64,000 bases of DNA, from positions 9,970,790 through 10,034,789 of the forward strand of contig OZ038321.1 in the NCBI GenBank assembly GCA_964035795.1. The letters run 5' to 3'. Under the pieces are notes generated by a model. That model did no database searches and had not been told where the DNA came from. It was given only the letters and a program-made list of their open reading frames with translations. This stretch comes from Pterobdella sp. o SKG-2022. Lineage: Eukaryota; Annelida; Clitellata; Hirudinida; Piscicolidae. The position numbers and the translations under genes were made by a program. Position 1 is the stretch's first letter; each line of letters opens with the position of its first letter. Positions 1-11,400 of this stretch are shown piece by piece.

Positions 1-419
1 CATGGCCCATAACAGTTTCCACATTTAACCGCCTTAGACGAAACGACCTTGCCATGATTCGCTGGATGTGCAACATTAAAACAAATGATAACGTTTGCTC
101 TCACTTACTTCTTTCAAAACTTGGCTTTCGGGATGTTGAGGTTGTTTTTCGTACAAGCAGAATGAGGTGGTTTAGACCCGTAGAACGTAGCGTAGATTGG
201 ATCTTTCACGTGCGAAAATTGGATTTAGATACTTGCAAGCCTGGTAGGCCGAAAAAGACTTGTAACGAGCTCATATTGAATGATAAAAGAAAGCTAGACA
301 TGGTTTGTGCAGATCCACTCGATCGCTCAGAACTTTCAAAAAGCCCAACCCTTGGTAAAGGAAACCATGCTATAAAAAAAGATTTGATGATGATGATTGA
401 TTCCTGTCATAATGCATAA
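1..419 (+). mobile_element. LINE 3' end (RT C-terminal region), truncated
   Basis: The reading frame from about 54 to 419 resembles the C-terminal tail that follows reverse transcriptase in many invertebrate LINEs. It shows the order AMIRWMC-like start, LLLSKLGF, RMRWFRPVERS, GRPKKTC and DPLDRSELS, which is the usual 'RW-GHVER ... GRPKKTW ... DPLDRSGW' layout. The element enters from outside the window, so its RT core is not visible. Some family-typical residues are changed (GHVER is RPVER), which fits decay. It is probably an RTE-like element; the clade is inferred from recall of similar proteins. Confidence 0.75.
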
Positions 420-1970
420 CTTCATTTTATAACCTAAGGTTCATTTTTTCATATAATCTTCATTTTTGAGTTTAACATATTTCCCAAGTTTTTTTTTGTT
501 TAACAATTTTTGATTGGAAATTTAATCAATAAAATGAAAAAAAAATCTACATTTTCTTCTTTATACGATACCACTTAATTTAAGCCTACAACCTGATTGT
601 TCTGATATTAAGTTCCTAATTAAATTATTAGAGTTAGGACTATTATGCCAAAACTCAATAGCATTTGTTGTACGTGACAAATTGTCTATTATCCTTCAAT
701 AAGAGTCCTACACCAGCTTCATGACATTCTTCTTCGTTTTTGCCTGAATAAAGCAGCGTTATTACTGTTTGCACTTTGATCTCTCTTTGACCATTTCAAC
801 GTACTTTGCATATGCCCAAAATAATAAGGTTCTATTTCTGCATCTCTCACTGCTTGTGTGTACCGTTTTGTTTAGGCTCTTCTCTCCAAACCTTCTGAGC
901 AGGGTTGAACCTTCCAGCAGTCAAAGCCCTCGCTCATATAGCCTTAGGAGTCACTGGGGCACATGAGTCATTTTACTACATCAAGGTGGTGCACTATCGG
1001 AACGGTTATTCTTTATCAATTTTTGAAAATGTATTTACCTTACAGTAGGTTATTTAAAAATAGTGTATGAATATATAATTTGTTTACTAATTACATATTC
1101 AAAATATCTGCATATTGTGATAAAAGGGATGTGCTCTGCAAGAGCTCGTGTCAGGTGTGATTTATGTTTTTTCAATTAGACTCAGCTTTTTTCAGTTTTT
1201 TAATACTAATCAAGATTTTCATGTGCTCTAATTTTATTTTTTTCTTTTAAATGAGATCAATGTAGATTGGTATGAAATTTAATAAATCCAATTTTTACAG
1301 GTTTTTGACGGTACTAAACACTAATTTTAACAGGCACTTCGCGATTAGGTAGGAGTGTTTAAGATCGAGCCTATAGTTTCTGAACCAATCATAGAATTTC
1401 AAAAAAATTTATGAAAAGTACTGAAATAAACATTTTTAGAAGTTTTATGAAAAAAAAACAACTAACATTTATCAACTAAAAAAGCTGTTTGTACAACCCA
1501 TGAATATTCATACATTATGATACATGAAAATTGATTTGCATACATTTGGATTGGATCAGCGTTGAAAATCCACATTTGGGGTTTTTTAAATAGATTTTAA
1601 ATAAAAAAATATTTATTGTGCATAATTTTAATTCTAAAAATAAATAATAAATTCTAACAAAATCCTAACAAAGCATATGATTGGTGCATAGCTGATTGGC
1701 TAATATTAAAGCGGTGCTTCGTACCTTGGAACTTCTTTACTAATTTTACAGCTTCTTATGTTGAATAACGCGTGCTTTTTTATCGCAGAAGTACCAAAAC
1801 ACACGAAGCGACAATTTTACAAAAATGTGTTCGATTGGCTGACGAATATTTAAGAAAAAATATGAAAAATTTTGTTTTCTGGAATATTAATCATTAAATA
1901 ATTATTGTAAATATACTTTTGTTAATAAATAAAAAATAGATTAATATTAAACGTTCACAACGACAATTTA
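420..1970. other. AT-rich intergenic stretch
   Basis: I see no convincing coding region or RNA gene here. The short frame at 769-966 has no family features. At about 1760-1825 there is a degenerate match to the arm of the TIR element at 1971-2185 (shared TTTTTTATCGCAG and AAAACACAC..GCGACAATTT), which suggests a solo or decayed copy of that family. Confidence 0.5.
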
Positions 1971-2185
1971 TAGTGTTCAATAAAATGTGTTTTTTTGTCG
2001 CAGCAAAACTAAAACACAGCGACAATCTCAAAAGAACTTATTTGGTTGTTCAACGAACAATAACAACTTATTTCTTTTTTTTTATAATTATTAATCTTCC
2101 AATCAAGAATGTTTTTGGAAGATGTCGCTGTAATGTGATGTAAGTTACATTTTAGCTGCGATAAAGACACAGGTATTGAACACTA
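1971..2185. repeat. 215-bp terminal-inverted-repeat element (MITE-like)
   Basis: The sequence opens with TAGTGTTCAATA and ends with its exact reverse complement TATTGAACACTA. The inverted similarity continues inward with small gaps (TGTGT..TTTTTGTCGCAGC against GCTGCGATAAAGACACA, then CAGCGACA against TGTCGCTG). There is no coding capacity. It sits about 70 bp upstream of the start codon of the METTL24-like gene, so it may lie in or next to its promoter. The non-autonomous DNA-transposon class is inferred from structure only. Confidence 0.7.
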
Positions 2186-2202
2186 CACAAATTTCAAAAA
2201 GC

Positions 2203-2225
2203 GATATAATGGCATAATATAAGTT
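2203..2225 (+). promoter_or_regulatory. possible TATA-like core promoter
   Basis: Two TATA-like runs (GATATAATGG and CATAATATAAG) lie 28-50 bp upstream of the ATG of the METTL24-like gene. In so AT-rich a region this is weak evidence. Confidence 0.2.
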
Positions 2226-2252
2226 TGAACGGTTGACTGATCTCTGTATCAA

Positions 2253-2461
2253 ATGTTTTCAAACTTATACCTGAGAAAGAGTTTAGTGGTTATAATTTTT
2301 GTGTTTTGCATGGTTCTTGTGCACCAGATTTACGAAAATGAAGTGAAAATTCTGTCATTGAAAAAAGAAAAATTCCGACATGTGTTAAACGAAAATCTGG
2401 TTAATTTGGATTACAAGAAAAATTCAAAAAATAGAAGAGAATATGAAGAATTTTATGAAAG
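2253..2461 (+). CDS. METTL24-like gene, exon 1 (signal anchor)
   Basis: The exon starts at the first ATG (MFSNLYLRKSL...) and encodes a single hydrophobic segment SLVVIIFVFCMVLVHQIY followed by a Lys/Glu-rich stem, as in type II Golgi-type proteins. The donor is GAAAG|GTAATT, leaving two bases (AG) of a codon; the next exon supplies A (Arg). Confidence 0.85.
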
Positions 2462-5400
2462 GTAATTGAAAAATCTACTTTATTATAAATATATGCATAT
2501 TCCCCTAAAAGCCCAACCCTGACCTCCGCGCGGTGGGGGATGGTAACGGGTTCGTGTCAGAGCTATGCCGTTGGGAACTTATGTTCCTGGTAGGGATTCC
2601 CAAGGCGGATAGGTCTGACAATGGCAGTGAAAAGCTGCGACCCGGCTAACATAGGGCAATGGTGTAAAACTTTCCTGCTTTCGTCTCTGCGTCTGTGGGA
2701 AGTCTACGGCAAGCTGAAGCTATTTTCTTCTTGTTGTTTTGCAAACAGTTTATGGAAGAACAAAAACTTCGAAATGTGCTACTCTGAGAATAAAAGCACC
2801 TGCTAGTAGTCGTGGCGAGCACTAGTTAATATAGCCACTGAAAAGCCAAGTTATGAGGAATGACCACAGAACTAGGGTTAAAGCCCCTAGCTCAAAACCT
2901 GTTTCTGTACACGCATGTTCATTACTGAACTCGAATGACGATATGCTCTCAAATTCCTTTGGAAGGAGTACGTTTGCTGGCAAGTGCAGAACATGTCGCC
3001 AAACTTTAGGCTGTTGCAAGAGTTTAAACGTTGCGTTTCAGAACATGAGAACATTGTGAAGTCAGGCTGAACAGGCAGAACTGTCTCATTTGATGAAAGC
3101 TAACGGTGTGGACGTAATTGGACTGACTGATCACAAGATTATGCATAGTAATTTTATCAACTACAAAGTGGTTAATGGATATCTACTCATAACCTCAAGT
3201 GCATAGCAAAACAACCACAATGTGCCAAATGGCGGGGTTGGACTCATAATGAATGAAAAGTTGAAAAAATTCAATAAAAATATTAATGCTATCAGCCTTA
3301 GGATTCTCAGAGTAGATTTCACTGAAAATCCTGCAACTATTCTCCTAATTCATTATTACCTGTGGAGGCCAACAGTGAAGCAAATGAGCATTACAGCTTG
3401 CTGAGTGACTCCATCAAAGAATGCCCCAATCACAACATTGTTTTGGTAATCGGTGATTGCAATGCTCACATTGGAAATGAAGTAGCAAAATACACGTATC
3501 ACCAAGAAACTAATCATAATGGAGCACTTCTTATTAGTTTATCTCAAGAAAACCATTTGATGATAGCAAACACCTGTTTTCAAAAAATGTCCGGAAAGCT
3601 ATGAACCTATCTATCAGATATGAGAGGAACAAAATCGCAACTAGATTACATTCTGATTTTTCCAAAAGCCAAACAATAAAATGAATATAATTTCAGAACA
3701 CTGGTTAGGTTATTTAGATACGAAGTTTTTCGTTAACAAAGTAACATTTTCAAGTATATGTTAACGAAAAGCTTCGTATCTAAATAAACTAACCAGTGTT
3801 TTGAAATATTATTCAGATTACATTCTCATTAACAAAAAGTTGAGAAATTCGATCAAGAATGTAGAAGCGTACAGTCCCTTTGCGAGCATTGGTTCCGACC
3901 ATCGAGTCATTTCTGCCCGATTGAAACTTAGTCTTAGAAAAGTCAAAACACCGGCACAAAAGAAATTATACAACTGGTCAGCACTCAGCAACAATGAAAA
4001 GTTGCAACATCAATATACGATTCAGATAAGAAATAGATACGCTGAACTATGTATTGAAGGTGAAGATATCACGGAAAAATATGACCCTTTACTTGGAAAC
4101 AAGCAAAACGGATTTGGACCCAAAAGAAGTACCACATCTTACATTCTAGCTTTTTTAAGAATAATTGAAGCAAAAAGAAATAATGTCCCTATAACCATAG
4201 TTTTTGTAGATTTCAGTGAAGCATTTGATAGCGTTCACAGAGCAAAAATGATGCGAATCCTCAAAGCATATGGAATTCCAAATGAACTTATCACTGCCAT
4301 ACAAAAATTAGACGAGGAAACAAGAGCTAAGGTACTTTCTCCTGATGGCGAAACTGAATATTTTGAAATTTTAGAAGGTGTTTTTTAAGGAAACATCGCT
4401 GAGCTGGTTATTAATGCGTACTCGACTTTTTGCTCCAATATATATGCTCTGAACTACACGAACATCCCATTCTTCAACCCCGAGCTTTCTCATTGCCCAC
4501 CAAATCACTGCGCGGAACTCGATTAAAGGCTTTCTCTAAATCAACGAAAACAAAAAAGAGTGGATTTTGACGGCTAGATATTTTTCCTGCAACTGACCAA
4601 CAATAAAAACTGCGTCAGTGGCGCTTCTACCAGAAACGAAGCCAAACTGCACCTCATCACTCTTCTCCGAAACATAATTTCTACCACCTCACTGCTGTTT
4701 TTTAAACTACCCACATTCAAAGAAGCTACTCTAAACGTCGTTTTCGGGTGCTCACTTGATTCGCCTGAGCCGGATTCTGCATTCCACACCCGGGAGTCAG
4801 CCAAGCCCGAAGCATTACCAGTACGCATATGGGTACTGGCACTACTTTTAAAGTAAAAAATATTTTTTTAAAGCCATTTTTAGTTGGAACAAAGTTTTCA
4901 TAGAACCGCCAGCCCAAGCTAACGTCCAACTTGAAACTATCGGATTTCAAGAATCCGGATAAATGCAAAATGGACTTTAGCTCGAACTTAAGTTCTATAA
5001 AAATTTTTCCCACAATTCAAACAGTTCATTTTTAAAATTGCGGTGTAAATTATACGATATTTCTAAGCAGACTGCAGTTTACCTTAGTTACTGGGACGTG
5101 TACATCAGTATAATCTATCCTAAATAAAAAAGAATAAATTAAACACAGATATGCTACATCCCGGGAAATCGATTGCGAAATCAGTCAAAGATTAGGGAAG
5201 TTGGATGAAGGAGGCTGGAGTGTTTGCATGCATGAAAATTTCGAACTACCTGCAAAAGGTCTTTCTTCTTTGCCCTTCGAGCATTCATGCCTTGTATATT
5301 CTTTTGGGTAATTAAGAATTTACTCTTTTCATTAAACAATTTATTTTGCATTAAATAATGTTCATATGATTTATTTATTGGTCTAAGTATTCCATAATAT

Positions 5401-8400
5401 TCTATATTATTTAATATTCTATGTTGTATTTGTCCTGTGCATAAAACGTTAAACTGCACCAAAACTTAAAGCTGCTATTTTGTCATAACTTGGATAAAAG
5501 TTTATTACAGTAGCAAATACCGACAGTGATATCGTTTCCATTTAACTTGGCACATGATCATTCGTTTTGTGACAACAGAAAAGCAAACTAACCAAGTGTG
5601 TGAACCGTGGATCTTGAGCTAGACAATTTCAAATTTGACGTTAGCTCAGACAAGCATTATACAACAATTTGTGTCAAAAAAAGTTTTTTTCCAGAAATTA
5701 CGTTATAAGTAGTATCGATAAGCTATACAGGCTGCAGTCAACCCTAGTTGCCAAAACATGTACAGCAGTATAATTTATTTTTTAATAAAACTTCAAAATT
5801 GAAAAATTAAATACAGTTTTCAAAAAAGACTGTATTTTTTAGTAAGTATGACCCTGGCTTTTCGTAAGAGTATCTTGTATCTTACATTATCAAGTTACAC
5901 TTGATAATGTAAGATACTCTTACAAAAAGCTTCGTGTATCGAGTTTCTCAATAAACTTTAGTGTTTGTTTCTAATATATTTATTTCCGGCTATTTTACGT
6001 CAACGTTAGCATGATGATTCATTTATATTTTGTTCATATTTGGAATTTTCTCGAAAATTCATGTATTTATTGGATAAGCTAAACCATTGCTAAAAAATGG
6101 ACTATGAACTAGTTTTTGTTGAAGGACAATATGATTTTTATTTATGAAGTATTTCAAAGTTTTAAGAGTAATCATACAGATTTCGAATTTGATATCAAGG
6201 ATAAATGATGATTGGTCATTTGATGATGATGTAACCACAAGATTCAACTGCTTTTTGAGAGCTTTTGATCCGAGGTAGTTGAGGTTTAAAAATCAATAAT
6301 ATTTATAGATATTCTGAAACTAACAATATTGTTATAATCTAGAATATTTTATTTATTTAACTTTAGTTATTGTACTGAACTTATTTTTGAAGAAATACAA
6401 GTCATTATTTAGTTAAAGCCTTCCCTCTCAGCATAAATAAAAGTTTATAGGAAAGTCAACTATTTGTTTTAAAGCTACTATGAGAGATGGTTTTTGACAT
6501 TCTAATGTTGAAGGGCTTTTTCAAACAATCTTCACAGACCAACTTTGCTCTACTAGATGATTTAAACGCAACCCATTCTTGACAAAAACATTTGGACCCC
6601 AATCTGTGCTGCCTTCTACATGACTATAATAACTCAGTTTTTTTGTAACAAAAAAACAATATCTCGAATCATCGCTACCAAGTTTTGCAAGAACTCATTA
6701 ATATTTTAACTTTGGCTAATCATATACGTCGAATCAGTAAATGTTTTAGAAACTTCTAGAATTATATTTCAAGGTACTCATCTTTGGTAATTCCAATGTG
6801 TGCCTGTTGGTAAGAGTCAAGAACTATGCTTTCCAGCTTTACTTCCAAGCTTTGGAAATATTTGTTATGAAAATCTGGGATATTTGTTTTACTCACATCG
6901 AAATTTAAAATTTTATGTGCTGTCGTTGAAATGACTTTGGTTTTAAAGCAAGAAACGACATGACAAAGCTGTGAGCAGATTTTACTAATTTTTTTACTAG
7001 AGCCCCATCTCTGACATCTTGTTGGTGAGCTTTTGCGCCTTTGTGACCAAGGGTTGCTTGGTTTAAGCAGGTGGTAGCTACCAAGAAGGTTGATAAATCT
7101 CTTCCAGTTTAACATGAAATTTTCGGCGCCAGAGTTTTATCACCATAACTCATACCTTATAACGGGTAAACTGGGGGCGAACGATGTCAATCTTCATAAA
7201 TAGAGCAAATAACGCCGTGACTATTAAGCTACCGTAGGTCTCATCATTGATCGAAGGCTTCTTTTGCTCAAAAAAAATTAATCAAAAAATAAGATTATCC
7301 AATAAAACTGTAAATAATTCTAGTTTGGATTAAGAATAATATTATATACTCGTTTTTGCGGAGAATTGTTTGAAACAAAATTTTTTATTTAGTTCAAAAG
7401 TTTTTAAACTTATTCATAATTTTGGGTATTCTCGGTTTAAAAGTCACAAGAAATCTTATTATGTTGACTTAATTTTTTTCAGTATGAACATGACATCTGG
7501 GAAAAGAGGAAAACACATCATGTTTTATAAGGTTTTTCCCTTTATACTGATATTAATAGTACATTTTGGAGTAAAGATAACATTTATCTAATTTTTAAAA
7601 CTAATATTACAATGTTCATCTATAATTTTTTTGAAAGTGAGAGATTTGTTTAGACTTCACCTGCAAATTAATTGATTTTACTTCGTATATAAGGAGGGAC
7701 TAGCAGGAAGCACTCATGTTACAAAGGGGGGAGCTTCTTGGCAGATGAACACGTTACAAAATTTTTTGAAAAGATTCAATGAACTGGAGGTATTGATGTA
7801 CTTCATTTTCCGATCGCTTTCATATCCCATAAAATCTTTTATGAGCTTTAGAAATTACAGTTTTTACATTTCTTTCATGATCTCTTATGTCGACTCCTTT
7901 TTTCTAATTATTTTCAATTTCGAAATAAGACATTCTTGATTTTCTGTCTTTTATCAAATTTTTTCTTTGTTTTTCTATTCATTGTCTGAGCTTGTTGTGA
8001 GTAACTTTCCATTAGTTGTGAACTCGTGCTGAACTTGAGCATGCCTGAAGGAGTGACCGCGCACCTATATATATAACGTCTTCTCATGATGATTGTGGCC
8101 ATGTCTTCCTGATGACAACGGGAAAGAAGATTATTGTTCGAAATGGTATCAAGCCAGTAGATTTTCACAATGCTTCGTAAACTTCGTGTATAAAAAGCTG
8201 ATAGTTTATCGATATCTTGCTCTGTCACTCTCCACGACTCAGATCCATACACAAGCACAGGCAGAATACAGGTTTTGTATAGCTTGATCTTGATATTGAC
8301 AGTGTACTGAGAAGACTTTCATACAGTCGTCATGCTCCTAAAAGCGTTTCTTGCTTTTTTGAGACTACTTTTAATATCATTCTCAGCACCACCATCTATA

Positions 8401-11400
8401 CTCAAAATGCTACCAAGAAATGTTAACCTATCTGTGGTAAAAAAACTCTGTCAAGCTGCACTGGAGCTGGTGATGGCATGTTGATAGTCATGACTTCAGT
8501 ATTCTTCTGGCTGATTTTGAGTACAACCTGCTGGCCTATGAAAAACAGTTTGTCCATTTTATCCTGCATGTGACGATGTGTGTGAAAGATTAATGCCAGA
8601 TCATCTGCAAAATCGAGATCATCTAATGTAATAAAAGGAGTCTACCCGATTCCTTTAGTTTCAGCTTCTGTAGTGCAACGCATTACCCAATCAATGGTGA
8701 GGGTGGAAAAGCAAGGCTGACATCAAACGGCCCTGTTTTACTCCTGTCTTGACCTTAAACCATATGTTATTACTTCCAACGCTGCAACTAAAATTACTGT
8801 AAAAACATTGAATTATTATCCACTGCAGCTGCTAATCACTGAAGGATAATTTTAGCAAGTATTTTACTAAAAACAGAAAGCAGAGTGATTCCTTTCCAAT
8901 TTTTGCAGTCATGTAATAAACCTTTTTTGGGGATCTTAACAATCACTTCTTTTTTCCCCTCTGTAGATACTTGATTTCTTTGTCATATTTCTTCAAACAG
9001 TGGCTGAAATATGTTAGTTGCTAAGATTGGATCTGCTTTGAACAGTTCAGCATTGATGTTGTCATGTCTAAGTGCTTTATTGTTTTTCAGAGACTTTATG
9101 GCTAGAATTATTTCTAACCTTGATGGTGAAATATTTCTTTCTTATGTAGGTGGTGGCTGGTTCAATATTTCTCTGAAGTGTTCAGCCAGCGCTTTTCCTG
9201 CTTTCTCTTTCATTCTTAAAAAGCTTTCCACCTTTGTCTTTGATGGGAGGATCTAATTTATTGCGGTGCTTGCCACAAGCAAGTTTGGTGATCTTGAATG
9301 TTTGCCCAAGCTCTTCTTTTGCTACTGCTTTTTCAGCCTGTGCTGCGAGGTTATCTATATAGAAGCGTTTGTCAGCTCGTACCATTTTTTACTTGTTTGT
9401 TGGCTAAGCCTCTTTTGCAACCTTTCTGACTTAGCATCTGTCAAGTTCTTTTACAGTGTACGTCTGGCATCGACTGCCTTCCATGTATCTGGTTTAATCC
9501 ACTCTTACACTTTGTTTTTTACTTTTGGGCTTAGAAAACTTCACAGCTTTTTGTGTATGCTGATACTATCTTCGAGTACATTGTTTCGACCTCATCGCTG
9601 TTGCTTCGGCATCTTGCAGCGCTTGAAATAAATTTTTTACTTAGATAGTAAAAACATTATCGACTTTGCTGTTTTTTAGTTTATATATATCAAACCGTTT
9701 TAGCTTTTAAATCTCATTTTTTGTACTTCCCAGTTTGAGTTGAACCAGAGCAACTACAAGATGATGGTCACTGCTGACGTCTGCACCTATCCTCACTTTG
9801 ACATCCATAAGTTATTGCCTCTATTTTCCATTGATGAGTAGATGGTCGATCTGGTTCCTATCTCTATTATTGGGCAAGTACCAAGTGAGCTTGTGAATGC
9901 ATCGGTGAAAAAACAGGGTGCCTCCCACTACCAGGTTGTTAATATTGCAGAATTCTAGCATCTTAACACCATTTTTATTCATGAGACATCCACGCTTCCT
10001 TATGACCTTTTCATTTTCTGTGTTATCACTTTCGAATTTAGGTCACCCATGACAAAAAGCATGTCGTGCTGAAAGGTTATTTAAAATTCCGCCTGTAGAA
10101 TAAGTCTTTGACTTCATCTTCTTTGTTATTAGTCGGGCTGTAGCATTGCAGGATAGTCATGTTAACATGCTTTCCCTTCATTCTAATCTTAATGAGTCTG
10201 CACTATAAAATTTGCCTTTCTGCATCTTTTTTTTAAATTATGGCTACTTCTTTTTGGTGTTGGGGATCTGTGGATGTGTTAATTTTTCCAGTGCTGTTCA
10301 TCTGCTTTCACTCACTCTTAAGATATGGAGTTTTTATTTTTTTCTTTTTGCATTGATGTGTGTCAGTCTTCCTGCTTCGAACATTTTTCTCAAATGCAAG
10401 AAACCAATTCTAGTTTTCACTTTAGTGCTCAGAATGTCCTTTTTTATGCCAGTGGCTTTCCCCCGACTTTCACCACTGCCAATCATAAAAGTTTCCGAGG
10501 AAGACTGTGGGAGTCCATGTGTAAGAAATTTTCTTGTTGCTGTTTCTGTAAAAAATTTTTTTTCTAGGACAAGGTTGTTAGCCCTTTCAGGTAACCCAGC
10601 TAACAATGTGTTGCAATAATCTATTCTGCTCAGAATCAAAGCAACAGCAAGGGTCCTGAATGATTCATAAGAAAAACACTTCTTAATGGACCTTATCTGC
10701 CTGAAAGCTGAGAAGCCTGCTTGCAACATTTTACTTATATGTGAGTTCATGCTCAAGTCTCTATCCATGAAAACATCCAGGCTCTTGGCACTTTTTGAAG
10801 GTGAAATGAAAGTATCCAGTATCCTTATCTGTTTGGTTGATAACTTGTTTACCTTTCTCAAAGAAGAAAACCATATAGCTTAAGTTTTTGATCTATTGAG
10901 TTTAAGACTATTGGATTCCATCCAGGCTGCCATCTCATCGACACAGTCAGACAATCTGTTCTGCAATTGCTCCGTTTCACCAGGGACACAACTAGAATAC
11001 AATTGTGTGTCATCTGCATATTGGTGAAAATTCAAGTTATGTCTTTGTGCAATTTTTTCTAGATCACTAGAATACAGATTAAATAAAAGCGGGCCGATTA
11101 CAGAACCTTGTGGCACACCAGTATGGAGATGAAATAAATTAGTCCTAACACTATTATTAGTAATATAATAACACCTATTATTTAAATAGCTTTTATACCA
11201 TTCTAAAACTAAACCCTTAAAACCGAATTTTGAATATAGCTTATTTATTAAAATATTATGATTAACTAAATCAAAGGCTGAGGAAAGATCCAACAATATC
11301 AAAAGACTAAACCTACCTTCATCAGCTGCTTTTAAAATATCCATGTGGATTTTTGTGATAGCAGTTTCTGTTGAATGAAAAAAGCGATAAGCAGACTGAA

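Noticed and set aside
7370..7591. 73-codon plus-strand frame read as a small membrane protein
   Set aside because: Only 7483-7531 is coding (exon 4 of the METTL24-like gene). The rest is intron on both sides of a clear acceptor and a donor.
10212..10619. 135-codon plus-strand hydrophobic frame
   Set aside because: Antisense of the junction between two minus-strand LINEs. The hydrophobicity comes from reversed Lys/Glu-rich codons.
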